Shown: positions 43,357 through 52,577 of the stretch, in pieces
Position numbering within the stretch: the first letter of the stretch is position 1
How the letters are laid out: each line of letters opens with the position of its first letter
NCBI GenBank assembly: GCA_963776465.1
Contig: CAVZMV010000002.1
Location: 1,426,001 to 1,490,000 of the forward strand
Source of the DNA: DASRHK01 sp963776465
GTDB taxonomy: Bacteria; Pseudomonadota; Gammaproteobacteria; Nevskiales; Nevskiaceae
Length of the DNA stretch: 64,000 nt
Direction of reading: 5' to 3'
The notes under the pieces: model-generated
What the model saw: only the letters and a program-made list of their open reading frames with translations
The model's database searches: none
Told to the model about the DNA's origin: nothing
Program-made: the position numbers and the translations under genes

Positions 43357-44148
43357 ATGACGCACAAGGCATTCTCGCCGCGGGCGCTGCTGTTGGCGCT
43401 GGCGGCAACCGCAACCATCTTCGTGGCCCACGCCGCCCCCCCATCTCCCGATAAGGTCAACACCGTCGTCGGCGAGCAGGGCAAGATCGAGCAGGCCGCC
43501 GCCCAATCCCAGCAGCGGATCAATCAGCTCGACGATCAGGCGCAGACCCTGGTCGGGCAATATCGCCAGGTCGTGGCCGAGACCGAGAGCATCAAGGCCT
43601 ACAACCAGCAGCTGGCGATGCAGGTCAAGTCGCAGACCGAAGAGCTGGACTCGATGCAGAAGCAGCTCGCCGAAATCGAGCGCACCTCTCGCGAGGTTCT
43701 GCCGATGATGCAGAAGATGGTGAACACGCTGGAGCAGTTCATCGCCCTGGACGTGCCGTTCCTCCCCGAGGAGCGCAAGAACCGCGTCAATACCTTGAAG
43801 GACATGATGGGCCGCGCGGACGTGACCATCTCCGAGAAATACCGCCGCATCACCGAGGCCTACTCCATCGAGATGGAGTACGGCCGCACCATCGAAGCCT
43901 ACGAGGGCAAGCTGGGCGACGGCGACCAGGCAAAGACCGTGGAATTCCTGCGGACCGGCCGTATCGCGCTCATGTACCAGACGCTGGACGGCAAGGAAAC
44001 CGGCTACTGGGACGTCGACAAGAAGGGCTGGATCGAGGATGACGATTACCGCGACGACGTCAAGAAGGGCCTGCGCGTGGCCAAGAAGCTGGGCGCACCG
44101 GATCTGATGGTCGTGCCGGTGCACGCACCAGTGGAGGGCAAGTCATGA
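43357..44148 (+). CDS. DUF3450 family periplasmic coiled-coil protein
   Basis: This 263-residue protein has a signal peptide (cleavage likely after AHA near 26) and a long predicted coiled coil rich in Gln/Glu (about 35-115). The DUF3450-type body contains MMQKMVNTLEQFIALDVPFL, and later LMYQTLDGKETGYWD. Members of this family head TonB2/ExbB2 loci in Vibrio- and Shewanella-like bacteria, where they are thought to assist the periplasmic side of the energy-transduction complex. GGTGAGGGG precedes the ATG. Its stop overlaps the next gene as ATGA. Confidence 0.88.
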   Translation: MTHKAFSPRALLLALAATATIFVAHAAPPSPDKVNTVVGEQGKIEQAAAQSQQRINQLDDQAQTLVGQYRQVVAETESIKAYNQQLAMQVKSQTEELDSMQKQLAEIERTSREVLPMMQKMVNTLEQFIALDVPFLPEERKNRVNTLKDMMGRADVTISEKYRRITEAYSIEMEYGRTIEAYEGKLGDGDQAKTVEFLRTGRIALMYQTLDGKETGYWDVDKKGWIEDDDYRDDVKKGLRVAKKLGAPDLMVVPVHAPVEGKS

Positions 44149-45497
44149 TCTCCACCAGACTTTCGATCGCCGCGGGCCTGATGCTGGCCGCCGGCGCCGC
44201 CCAGGCCGCGGCAAACCTCGACGAGCTGCTCGACCAGACGCGCAACGCGCGCGCCAAGGAAGCCCAAGTCAACGCTGCCCGCGAGCAGCAGTTCCTCGCC
44301 GATCGCAATCGCCAAGCCGAGCTGCTGGCGCAGGCGCAGCGCGAGAAGGCCGCCGAGGACGCTCGCAGCAAGGCGCTGTCGGCCCAGTTCGACGCCAACG
44401 AAAAGAAGCTGACCGAGCTGCAGGCGCTGCTCGATGCCAAGGGCGGCAACCTCGGCGAGTTGTTCGGCGTCACGCGACAGGTCGCCGGGGACGTCTCCAG
44501 CGTGCTGTTCAACTCGATGATCACCGCGCAGTATCCGGAACGCGACGAGCTCGTGGCGAAGATGGCCAAGGCCAAGTCGTTGCCCTCGATCGACCAGCTC
44601 GAGAAGCTGTGGTTCGAGATGCAGCGCGAGGCGACCGAGACCGGTCGCGTGGTGAAGTTCAAGACCAAGGTGGTGACGCCCGAGGGCGAGCCGGAAGACG
44701 CAGAAGTGGTGCGCGTCGGCAATTTCATCGCCTCGACCGACGGCGATTTTCTAACCTACCTGCCTGGCGTCAAATCGCTCGCCGTCCTGACGCGCCAGCC
44801 CGAGCGTCATCTGCGCGGCCTGGCCGAGGACGTCCAGGAGGGAACACAGGGTTACGTCAAGACCGTCGTCGACCCGACACGCGGCGTCCTCCTCAATCTT
44901 TACGTGCAGCGTCCGAACGTCTGGGAGCGCATCCAGAAGGGTGAATGGGTCGGCTACATCATCCTGCTGGTGGGCATCATCGGCGCGATCCTGGCCCTGT
45001 ACCAGTTCCTGTATCTGACGCGCGTGCGGGCATCAGTCAAGCGGCAGCTGCAGCACCTGGACAATCCGACCACCGACAACCCGCTCGGCCGCGTGCTCGC
45101 GAGCTTCAAGGGCGATGCCGCCAAGGTCGACGAGAACGCCGAGGTAGTCGAGCTGCGCATCTCCGAAGCAGTGCTGCGCGAAGTGCCGCCGCTCGAGCGC
45201 TTCCAAGCGTTCCTGCGCCTTGCCGTCGCCGCCGGCCCGCTGCTGGGACTGATCGGAACGGTCATCGGCATGATCATCACCTTCCAGAGCATCACGGAAT
45301 CCGGCTCCAGCGATCCGAAGCTCATGGCGACCGGTATCGGTCAGGCGATGATCGCGACCGTGCTCGGCCTGGGCATCGCCATTCCGCTGCTGTTCATCAA
45401 TGCCGCGCTGACGGCGATGTCACGGCAGATCGTGCAAATCCTGGACGAGCAGAGCACTGGCTTGCTGGCAGAGCGTCTGGAAAGGCAGCGTCGGTAG
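44145..45497 (+). CDS. TtpC-like MotA/TolQ/ExbB proton channel protein with periplasmic domain
   Basis: This 450-residue protein has a signal peptide (cleavage near AQA, 20-22), a coiled coil (about 25-100) and a periplasmic region. The first membrane span lies at about 268-287 (WVGYIILLVGIIGAILALYQ). The ExbB/TolQ-type domain contains AAGPLLGLIGTVIGMIITFQ and a last span ATVLGLGIAIPLLFINAAL. This architecture is that of TtpC, the extra ExbB-like component of TonB2 systems that is needed for TonB2-dependent iron uptake in Vibrio. It overlaps the DUF3450 gene by four bases and precedes a separate exbB. Confidence 0.88.
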   Translation: MISTRLSIAAGLMLAAGAAQAAANLDELLDQTRNARAKEAQVNAAREQQFLADRNRQAELLAQAQREKAAEDARSKALSAQFDANEKKLTELQALLDAKGGNLGELFGVTRQVAGDVSSVLFNSMITAQYPERDELVAKMAKAKSLPSIDQLEKLWFEMQREATETGRVVKFKTKVVTPEGEPEDAEVVRVGNFIASTDGDFLTYLPGVKSLAVLTRQPERHLRGLAEDVQEGTQGYVKTVVDPTRGVLLNLYVQRPNVWERIQKGEWVGYIILLVGIIGAILALYQFLYLTRVRASVKRQLQHLDNPTTDNPLGRVLASFKGDAAKVDENAEVVELRISEAVLREVPPLERFQAFLRLAVAAGPLLGLIGTVIGMIITFQSITESGSSDPKLMATGIGQAMIATVLGLGIAIPLLFINAALTAMSRQIVQILDEQSTGLLAERLERQRR

Positions 45498-45524
45498 ACG
45501 GCGCGCGCCGGAACGAGATCCACG

Positions 45525-46055
45525 ATGCTCGAGATGCTCCGCCAGTTGACTCCCTGGGTCGCGGTCAAGGAACTTGCCAGCGCTGGCGGGCCGGTGGTGG
45601 TGTGGATCATGATCGCCTGCCTGCTGATGTGGGCGATGATCTTCGAGCGCTACTGGTACTTCAAGCGCGTGCTGCCGCGCGAAGCGGAAGAGAAGCTGCA
45701 GCGCTGGCAGGCGCGTACCGATCACCACTCCTGGACTGCGCGCCAGATCCGTCAGACGATGATCTCGCAGCTCAACGGCGCTATGAGCGCCAGCCTGCCG
45801 CTGTTGCGCGTCATGGTACCGCTCGCGCCTCTGCTGGGCCTGGTCGGCACTGTCACCGGCATGCTCGAAGTGTTCGATTCGATGGCATTGCGCGGCTCCG
45901 CCGACGCCCGCACCATGGCCAGCGGCGTATCGCAGGCGATGGTCTGCACCCTGATGGGCCTGGCGGTGAGCATCACCGGGCTCTACCCGGTGTATTACTT
46001 CGGCTCGCGCACCCGGGTCGAGACCGAGCTGCTCGCGGACAAGTTCTCGTTCTGA
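45525..46055 (+). CDS. exbB: ExbB-type proton channel subunit
   Basis: This 176-residue inner-membrane protein has a first span at about 24-43 (VVVWIMIACLLMWAMIFERY) and the MotA/TolQ/ExbB domain with PLAPLLGLVGTVTGMLEVFD and SQAMVCTLMGLAVSITGLYP. With ExbD it forms the proton-driven motor that energises TonB. It is short like ExbB2 proteins and lies two bases before the first exbD. Confidence 0.92.
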   Translation: MLEMLRQLTPWVAVKELASAGGPVVVWIMIACLLMWAMIFERYWYFKRVLPREAEEKLQRWQARTDHHSWTARQIRQTMISQLNGAMSASLPLLRVMVPLAPLLGLVGTVTGMLEVFDSMALRGSADARTMASGVSQAMVCTLMGLAVSITGLYPVYYFGSRTRVETELLADKFSF

Positions 46056-46056
46056 C

Positions 46057-46482
46057 ATGCGCCTGCGCCGCCATCGAAACGTCGACGAGGGCTCCGCCAC
46101 CGGCATCGACCTCGCGCCGATGCTGGACTTCGTGCTCAACCTGCTCATCTTCTTCATCATCACCGCCGTGTTCGTGAAGGAGATCGGCATCACCGTCAGC
46201 CGGCCGAACGCCGCCACGGCGGAGAAGAAAGCCGCCGGCAACATCCTCATCGCCATCCGTCCCGACGGGACGATCTGGATCGATCGTCGCGTCGTCGACG
46301 TTCGCGCAGTCCGCGCCAACGTGGAGCGGCTGCACGCCGAGAAGCCCGACGATCCTGTGGTCGTGATCGCGGACAAGGCGTCCGAAACCGGCATCCTGGT
46401 GCAGGTGCTCGACCAGGTGCGCCAAGGTGGCGTCGAGAATGTGTCCATCGCCGCTTCCGGCGCGACGCCGGGCGGCGAGTGA
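46057..46482 (+). CDS. exbD: ExbD-type subunit, first copy
   Basis: This 141-residue protein has one N-terminal span: IDLAPMLDFVLNLLIFFIIT (17-36) contains the conserved membrane Asp that carries protons in ExbD (D25 of E. coli). The periplasmic domain ends VLDQVRQGGVENVSIA. It is directly followed by a second, similar exbD; the two could form a heterodimer. It begins one base after the exbB stop. Confidence 0.92.
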   Translation: MRLRRHRNVDEGSATGIDLAPMLDFVLNLLIFFIITAVFVKEIGITVSRPNAATAEKKAAGNILIAIRPDGTIWIDRRVVDVRAVRANVERLHAEKPDDPVVVIADKASETGILVQVLDQVRQGGVENVSIAASGATPGGE

Positions 46483-46497
46483 TCGGATAACACAGCC

Positions 46498-46911
46498 ATG
46501 CGCCCACGCCGCCACGTCTCCGAAACCGAGGATCACGGCATCGATCTCGCGCCGATGCTCGACTTCGTGCTGAACCTGCTGATCTTCTTCATCATCACGA
46601 CCTCGTTCATCAAGGAGGCGGGCATCACCGTCACGCGCCCAGAGGCCGAGACGGCCGAGCACAAGGAATCCGGCAACATCCTGATCGCGATCCGCCAGAA
46701 CGGCGACATCTGGATGGACAAGCGCCACGTCGACTTGCGCGAAGTGCGCCCTTTCATCGAGCGCCTGCACGTCGAGCGGCCGGACGACACCGTGGTCATC
46801 ATCGCCGACAAGGGCTCGCAGACGGGCGTCCTGACGCAAGTCATGGATCAGGTGAAGCTCGGCGGCGTCAACGACGTCTCCATTGCCGCCCACAACAGTG
46901 GCGGCAGCTGA
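46498..46911 (+). CDS. exbD: ExbD-type subunit, second copy
   Basis: This 137-residue paralogue of the preceding ExbD has the same membrane segment with the Asp (IDLAPMLDFVLNLLIFFIIT) and a more diverged periplasmic domain ending VMDQVKLGGVNDVSIA. Tandem exbD genes suggest either a mixed ExbD dimer or duplication with division of labour. It lies six bases before tonB. Confidence 0.92.
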   Translation: MRPRRHVSETEDHGIDLAPMLDFVLNLLIFFIITTSFIKEAGITVTRPEAETAEHKESGNILIAIRQNGDIWMDKRHVDLREVRPFIERLHVERPDDTVVIIADKGSQTGVLTQVMDQVKLGGVNDVSIAAHNSGGS

Positions 46912-46917
46912 GCGCGC

Positions 46918-47565
46918 ATGGAATCGCTCGTCTCCGGCCGTTTTCTCAAGGCGTTCCTTTACGGCGCATTGCTGACGATCGCCTTGTCGTGGCTGATGCA
47001 CCTGATGATTCACGGCACCGGCCGGCACGGCGCCAAGGACGAGCAGCTGCAGACCATCGACTTCGTGCGGCTGCGCAAGGACAGCGAGCTGGAGATGCGC
47101 GAGCGCCGCAAGCCGCCGCCACCGCCGCCGCCGAAGGCGCCGCCGCCACCGCCCAAGATGCAGATCGCCGCGCAGCAGGAGCAGGTGCAGTCGCCGACAC
47201 CGTTCGCGATTCCCAACCTGGGCCTGGCTCCCGGCATCGGCGGCGGACCGTTCCTGGGCGCCATGGGCGGCGGATTGGGGACCGGCGACTCCGACATCAT
47301 CCCGCTGGTGCGCATCTCACCGCAGTATCCGCGCCAGGCGGCCATGGATCGCATCGAAGGGACCGTCACGATGGAATTCATCGTCAACGCCGACGGTACC
47401 GTCCGTAACGTCCGCATCGTTTCGGCCAATCCGCCAGGCGTCTTCGAGCAGGCGGCGATCACGGCCGCGTTGAAGTGGAAGTTCAAGCCCAAGGTCATCA
47501 ACGGCAAGGCCGTCGAGCAGAAAGGCGTGCAACCGATGGTGTTCAAGCTGGAGGGCGAGGAGTGA
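46918..47565 (+). CDS. tonB: TonB2-type energy transducer
   Basis: This 215-residue TonB has an N-terminal membrane anchor (about 10-31) and a Pro-rich periplasmic spacer (RRKPPPPPPPKAPPPPPKM, about 62-80). A Gly-rich stretch and a TonB C-terminal domain (IPLVRISPQYPRQAAMDRIE, VEFIV-like EFIVNADGTVRNVRIV and ALKWKFKPKV) follow. The spacer is short, as in TonB2 proteins. It transmits proton-motive force from the ExbB/ExbD motor to outer-membrane receptors. The stop TGA shares a base with the following ATG. Confidence 0.93.
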   Translation: MESLVSGRFLKAFLYGALLTIALSWLMHLMIHGTGRHGAKDEQLQTIDFVRLRKDSELEMRERRKPPPPPPPKAPPPPPKMQIAAQQEQVQSPTPFAIPNLGLAPGIGGGPFLGAMGGGLGTGDSDIIPLVRISPQYPRQAAMDRIEGTVTMEFIVNADGTVRNVRIVSANPPGVFEQAAITAALKWKFKPKVINGKAVEQKGVQPMVFKLEGEE

Positions 47566-49124
47566 TGTCGCTGCGTCAATTCGCAACTGGCCTGGTGCTG
47601 CTGGCGCTCGGCGCGCCGGCGATGGCGCAGGCGCCCGCGCCTGCAGCGCCACCGCCGCCGTCCGCCGAGTGCAAGAAGCCGCGCCGCGATCCGGGATTGG
47701 TGTCCGAAGCGCTGTACCGCCAGCTCGAGGGCGCGACCGACCTCATTGCCAAAGGCAAGAACGCCGAGGCCATCGAAAAGCTCCAGAAGATGGCGGACAA
47801 GGGCGGCGACTACGAGAAGGCGCTCATCTACTACAACATGGGCTTCGCCTACAGCGCGATGAACCAGCTGAGCAATGCGCTCAAGACTTTCGAGAAGTCG
47901 CTGGCGCTGCATACGCTGCCGATCCCGCAGGAAGAGCAGCTGACGTTCAACGTCGGCCAGCTCTACGTCGCCAATAGCCAGTTCGACGAAGGCATCCGGC
48001 TGCTCGAGAATTACATCGCCACAGCTTGCTCGCCGCCGCCGGGAGAGGCTTACATCTTCCTGGGCAACGCCTACGCCGAGAAGAAGCGCTACCAGGAAGC
48101 GCTCCGCAACGTGGACCTGGCCATCTCCAAGGCCAAGGAGCCCAAGGAGAGCTGGCTGCAGCTCAAGCTCGCGCTGCATTACGAGCTCAAGCAGATGGCC
48201 AAGTGCGCCGAGACGCTGCTGCTGCTGATCTCGATGAGCCCGAACAAGCCGGACTACTGGAAGCAGTTCTCCGGCGTGCTGTTCGACCTGAAGCGCGACG
48301 AGGACTCGCTCGCGGTTCTGGCCCTGGCCGATCGCCAGGGATTCCTGAAGACCGGCAACGAGTACAAGAATCTGGCGAGCATCTATCTCTTGCTGGAGAT
48401 TCCGTACAAAGCCGGCACCCTGATGCAGACGGCGCTGGACAAGGGTTTGCTGCCAGCCGACGAGAAGAATCTGGATCTGCTGTCCGCCGCCTGGATGAAC
48501 GCGCGCGACATGCAGCGCGCGGAGGCGGCACTGAAGAAGCTCGCTTCCGTGTCCGACAAAGGCGACTACTACTTACGGCTGGGATTCGTCTACATCAGCA
48601 GCGATCGCTGGAAGGAAGCCGTCGCGACGCTCGAGAAGGCCACGGCCAAGGGCGTCAAGAAGCCGGGCGAAGCGGCGTTGCTGCTCGCCAAGGCGGCCTA
48701 CGAGGCCGGCGACAAGAACAAGTCTGTGCAGGCGGCGCAGAAAGCGCTGAATTACGAGGAGAGCCGCAAGCAGGCCGCGGACTGGCTCTCGTATCTGCGA
48801 CAGGAGATGGGTCAGGAAGCGGCAGTCCAGCAATCCAATCAAGCCCAGGCGGAAGCAGCCGCTGCCAAGAAGCAGGCGGAACTGGAGAAGCAGCAAGCTA
48901 TCGAGGCAGAGAAGCAGGGCACTGCGACCCCGCAAGCGCCGGCCGCTCCTGCCAAGCCCGCGTCGCCGGCGCCGCAACCCGCGGCACCTCAGGTTCCAAA
49001 GGCCGCGCCCGCTGCACCGACCGCGAGACCGACACCGCCGCCGCAGGCAGCGCCTGCGCCAGCAGCCAAGCCCGCCCCGACGCCGCCGCCCAAGCCCGCG
49101 CCGCCGCCACAGCAGAAGAAATAG
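47565..49124 (+). CDS. TPR-repeat periplasmic protein of the TonB2 locus
   Basis: This 519-residue protein has a signal peptide (cleavage after AMA near 21), TPR-like helices from about 40 to 410 (for example ALIYYNMGFAYSAMNQLSNA and EAYIFLGNAYAEKKRYQEAL) and a coiled Ala/Gln/Glu segment. It ends in a Pro/Ala/Lys-rich tail (about 450-519). TPR proteins regularly end TonB2-ExbB2-ExbD2-TtpC operons and are needed for full activity in some Vibrio. The start overlaps the tonB stop by one base. Confidence 0.88.
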   Translation: MSLRQFATGLVLLALGAPAMAQAPAPAAPPPPSAECKKPRRDPGLVSEALYRQLEGATDLIAKGKNAEAIEKLQKMADKGGDYEKALIYYNMGFAYSAMNQLSNALKTFEKSLALHTLPIPQEEQLTFNVGQLYVANSQFDEGIRLLENYIATACSPPPGEAYIFLGNAYAEKKRYQEALRNVDLAISKAKEPKESWLQLKLALHYELKQMAKCAETLLLLISMSPNKPDYWKQFSGVLFDLKRDEDSLAVLALADRQGFLKTGNEYKNLASIYLLLEIPYKAGTLMQTALDKGLLPADEKNLDLLSAAWMNARDMQRAEAALKKLASVSDKGDYYLRLGFVYISSDRWKEAVATLEKATAKGVKKPGEAALLLAKAAYEAGDKNKSVQAAQKALNYEESRKQAADWLSYLRQEMGQEAAVQQSNQAQAEAAAAKKQAELEKQQAIEAEKQGTATPQAPAAPAKPASPAPQPAAPQVPKAAPAAPTARPTPPPQAAPAPAAKPAPTPPPKPAPPPQQKK

Positions 49125-49143
49125 GCAGTGTGATGAAATACCG

Positions 49144-49166
49144 CCGCCCGGCTTGCAGCCGGGCGG
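49144..49166 (+). terminator. Hairpin after the TonB2 operon
   Basis: CCGCCCGGCT (49144-49153) pairs with AGCCGGGCGG (49157-49166) around a TGC loop, followed by TGTCGTTT. The stem is strong but the T-run is poor, so termination may be incomplete into the EamA gene. Confidence 0.55.
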
Positions 49167-49185
49167 TGTCGTTTCCGGGACCGGG

Positions 49186-50079
49186 ATGAAATCGCGAACC
49201 TTCCAGGTGTTGCTGGCCTTCGGCGTGGTCTACCTCGTCTGGGGCTCCACGTATCTGGCGATCCGCATCGGCGTGACGACGATGCCGTTCGCGCTGTTCG
49301 CAGGCACGCGCTTCCTCATCGCCGGCCTGCTCATGGTGACTTACGCCAAGCTGCGCGGGGGCGAGTTTCCGAAGACCCTGGTCGAGTGGCGCGACATCGC
49401 GATGGTCGCCGTGCTGATGCTGGTGGGCGGCAACGGCCTGGTCACCTGGAGCGAGCAGTGGATCGAGTCCAACCAGGCAGCGCTGGTGATCGCGACGTCC
49501 GCGCTCTGGCTGGCCGGCCTCGGTACTCTTGGTCAGAGCGGCGAGCGGCTGAACTCCGCCACGCTCGTCGGTCTACTGCTCGGGTTCGCCGGCGTCGCCG
49601 TCCTGGTCAGCAGCGGCTTGCAGCTGGGCACCGCGCCGCCGCTCGCCTATGCCGGATTGATGCTGGCGCCGCTCATGTGGTCCGCCGGGTCGATCTGGTC
49701 GCGCCGCCACACGGTGTCCGGGACCCCGATCATGACGTCCGGGCTGCAGATGCTGGTCGCTGGGGCAGTGATGACGACCCTCGGGCTGGCGCTCGGCGAA
49801 ACGTCGCGATGGACCTGGGATGCGCGGGGCATGGGCGTGCTGCTCTACCTCATCGTCTTCGGTTCGTGCATTGCCTATGGCGCTTACACCTGGCTCGTGC
49901 ATGAAGTCACGCCGGCGCAGCTCGGCACGTACGCCTACGTCAATCCGGCCGTCGCCGTGCTGCTGGGCTGGTGGGTTCTGGACGAACGCCTCAATCGCGC
50001 GCAGGTGCTCGGCACCATCGTCATCCTCGGTGGCGTGATCATCGTGACGCTGGCTTCGCGCAAGCCCCGCGCGCACTGA
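49186..50079 (+). CDS. EamA family transporter (DMT superfamily)
   Basis: This 297-residue inner-membrane protein has about ten hydrophobic helices in two EamA repeats (GVVYLVWGSTYLAIRIGVTT near the start of repeat 1; FGSCIAYGAYTWLVHEVTPA in repeat 2). Members export amino acids or metabolites; the substrate is not predictable. ATG 49186 is chosen because the helix begins right after it. The stop is two bases from the GTG start of the peptide-binding protein gene, so they may be cotranscribed. Confidence 0.9.
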   Translation: MKSRTFQVLLAFGVVYLVWGSTYLAIRIGVTTMPFALFAGTRFLIAGLLMVTYAKLRGGEFPKTLVEWRDIAMVAVLMLVGGNGLVTWSEQWIESNQAALVIATSALWLAGLGTLGQSGERLNSATLVGLLLGFAGVAVLVSSGLQLGTAPPLAYAGLMLAPLMWSAGSIWSRRHTVSGTPIMTSGLQMLVAGAVMTTLGLALGETSRWTWDARGMGVLLYLIVFGSCIAYGAYTWLVHEVTPAQLGTYAYVNPAVAVLLGWWVLDERLNRAQVLGTIVILGGVIIVTLASRKPRAH

Positions 50080-50081
50080 CC

Positions 50082-51653
50082 GTGCATCGCCTGGTCGCCG
50101 CAATCCTGCTGGCGCCGGTCCTGGCGGCCGCAGCGCCACCGTCGCTCTTGCGCGTGGGCAACGGCGCGGAGCCGGAGACGCTGGACCCGCACAGGATGCA
50201 GACGAGCATGGCGGTGAACATTGCCCACGACCTTTATGAGGGCCTGACTTCAGTCTCGCCGCGCGGCGAGGTGATCGGGGGGGCGGCCAGCCATTGGGAC
50301 GTCGCCGACGAAGGTCGCCGGTACACCTTCCATCTGCGGCCAAGCCTGCGATGGTCCAACGGCGACGCGGTGACCGCGGAGGATTTCGTTGCCGGCCTGC
50401 GTCGAGGCGTGGATCCGGCGACCACGGGCGCTTACGCCGCCGTGCTGGCGCCGATCCGGAACGCCTCCGAGATCCTTGCGGGGGAGATGCCGGCGGAAAA
50501 GCTCGGCGTCGAGGCGATCGACGCGCGCACGCTGCGCGTGCAGCTGACAGGTCCGACGCCCTATCTGCCGGGCCTGCTGAGCTTGCCGGTGTCGTTCCCG
50601 ATCCACCAGCCGAGCCTGGCTCGCCATGGCAGCCAATTCGCGCGGCCGGGTCGGCTGGTCGGCAACGGCCCGTACGTGCTCGACGAATGGATCCTGCAGT
50701 CGCACATCCGCCTGCAGCGCAATCCCAATTACTGGAACGACGCGGCCACCAGGATCGACACGGTGTATTTCTATCCGACCGAGGATCGCAACTCGGAACT
50801 CAAGCGCTATCGCGCCGGCGAGCTGGACTACACCTTCAACGTGCCCAAGGTGCAGGCGCCGTGGCTGCGAGCGCAGTTCGGCAAGGAGCTGCGCGTCGCG
50901 ACGTTCCTGGACACCTATTACGTGGGTTTCAATTGCACCCGGCCGCCGTTCCGGGATCAGCCGGGATTGCGAAGGGCGCTGGCCATGGTGCTGGATCGCG
51001 ATCTGATCGTGCAGAAGGTGCTGCATGGATTGGGGCGGCCGGCGCTGGGCTGGGTGCCGGACGCGGTTGCGGATCATCAGCCGCAACAGCCCGCGTGGGG
51101 AAGCTGGCCGATGTCGCAGCGGCTCGCCGAGGCCCGCCGGCTTTACGAGGCTGCGGGCTACAGCAGCGATCAGCCGCTGGAGCTGGAGCTGCGTTACGGC
51201 ACGGATCCCAACGACAAGCGTCTGGTCACCGTGATCGCCGCCATGTGGCAGCAGACGCTGGGCATGCGCGTGCGGCTGGTGAACCAGGAGCTCAAGGTGT
51301 TCGCCAGCGAGCTCAAGCTGCGCAACCTCACCCAAGCCTTCCTCTGGGACTGGCAGGGCGACTACGACGATGCTTCCACCTACACCGACGTGCTCCAGAG
51401 CAGCCGGCGGCAGAACTACGAGGGCTGGAGCAACCCCGCATACGACGCCTTGCTGGCCAAGGCTGGCAAGGAGCCGGACAAGAATCGCCGCGCGCAGCTC
51501 CTGCAGCAGGCCGAGGCGCTGATGCTCGAGGAGACGCCGCTGACCCCGGTGTACGTCAACGTGTCCACGCACCTGGTGAAGCCGCACGTCGCCGGCTGGG
51601 AAGACAATGTGCTGGACTACCACTACAGCAAGGACCTCTGGATCCGACCGTAA
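50082..51653 (+). CDS. Peptide ABC transporter substrate-binding protein (OppA-like)
   Basis: This 523-residue SBP family 5 protein has the start GTG at 50082 (HRLVAAILLAPVLAAAAPPS gives a signal peptide). Signature regions are present: GAEPETLDPHRMQTSMAVNI, LRPSLRWSNGDAVTAEDFVA, GNGPYVLDEW and the C-terminal EETPLTPVYVNV. OppA-type proteins capture oligopeptides in the periplasm; this one lacks a lipobox, so it is soluble. It is the first gene of an ABC importer set and its TAA overlaps the oppB ATG by one base. Confidence 0.93.
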   Translation: MHRLVAAILLAPVLAAAAPPSLLRVGNGAEPETLDPHRMQTSMAVNIAHDLYEGLTSVSPRGEVIGGAASHWDVADEGRRYTFHLRPSLRWSNGDAVTAEDFVAGLRRGVDPATTGAYAAVLAPIRNASEILAGEMPAEKLGVEAIDARTLRVQLTGPTPYLPGLLSLPVSFPIHQPSLARHGSQFARPGRLVGNGPYVLDEWILQSHIRLQRNPNYWNDAATRIDTVYFYPTEDRNSELKRYRAGELDYTFNVPKVQAPWLRAQFGKELRVATFLDTYYVGFNCTRPPFRDQPGLRRALAMVLDRDLIVQKVLHGLGRPALGWVPDAVADHQPQQPAWGSWPMSQRLAEARRLYEAAGYSSDQPLELELRYGTDPNDKRLVTVIAAMWQQTLGMRVRLVNQELKVFASELKLRNLTQAFLWDWQGDYDDASTYTDVLQSSRRQNYEGWSNPAYDALLAKAGKEPDKNRRAQLLQQAEALMLEETPLTPVYVNVSTHLVKPHVAGWEDNVLDYHYSKDLWIRP

Positions 51654-52577
51654 TGGGCCAGACGATCTTCCGACGCCTGCTGACGGCGATCCCGACGCTC
51701 CTGGTGCTCGTGACGCTGACGTTCTTCCTGATGCGGGCCGCGCCGGGCGGACCCTTCGACCAGGCGCGCGTGCTGCCGCCGGCGATCGAGAAGGCGCTGT
51801 CGGCTGCGTATCACCTCGACGAGTCCTTGCCGCGCCAGTACCTGCGCTATCTCGGCAGCCTGATGCAGGGAGATCTCGGCCCGTCCTTTCAGTACCGAGG
51901 GCATGAGCGTCGTTGAGCTGATCGCCGGCGGATTCCCGGTCTCGGCCTTGCTCGGCCTGCTCGCTATGGCTCTGGGGCTGATCGTCGGGTGCGCCCTGGG
52001 CATCTTCGCGGCGCTGCGCCACGGCGGGATCACGGACCAGGGCGTGATGGCGTTGGCCATGACCGGCATCTCGGTCCCCAACTTCGTGCTGGCGCCGCTG
52101 CTCATCCTGCTGTTCGCGGTGACGCTCGGCTGGCTGCCCGCGGGTGGATGGGATCCCCATGATCCGGCGACGCTGGTGTTGCCGGTGTTGGCGCTGGCTG
52201 CGCCGCAAGTCGCGTACATCGCGCGGCTCATGCGCGGCTCGATGATCGAGGTGCTGCATTCGGACTTCATCCGCACGGCGCGCGCAAAGGGCCTGGCTGC
52301 GCATCGCGTGATCCTGGTGCACGCGTTCACACCAGCGTTCATGCCCGTGCTCTCTTATCTCGGGCCGGCAGCTGCCGGCATCATCACCGGCTCCGTCGTC
52401 GTCGAGCAGGTCTTCGGCCTCCCCGGGATCGGCCGCTACTTCGTGCAGGCCGCGCTCAACCGCGACTACACGCTGGTGCTCGGCGTCGTGGTGTTCTACG
52501 GCGCCTTGATCATCCTGATGAATCTCGTGGTGGACCTGCTCTACACGCTGCTCGATCCGCGGGTTCGCCAGGCATGA
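51653..52577 (+). pseudogene. Peptide ABC permease OppB-like, single-base frameshift
   Basis: ATG 51653 opens a normal OppB N-terminus (TIFRRLLTAIPTLLVLVTLT, then GGPFDQARVLPPAIEKAL) but runs into a stop at 51916 after GPSFQYRGHERR. The rest of the permease continues in the next frame from SVVELIAGGFPVSALLG to the TGA at 52577, including the EAA-like loop (SDFIRTARAKGLAAHRV). One extra G in the GGG at about 51899-51901 explains it; without it the protein would be about 307 residues. Both halves are well conserved, so either a very recent mutation or a homopolymer sequencing error is likely. As written, the importer would be inactive. Confidence 0.85.
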
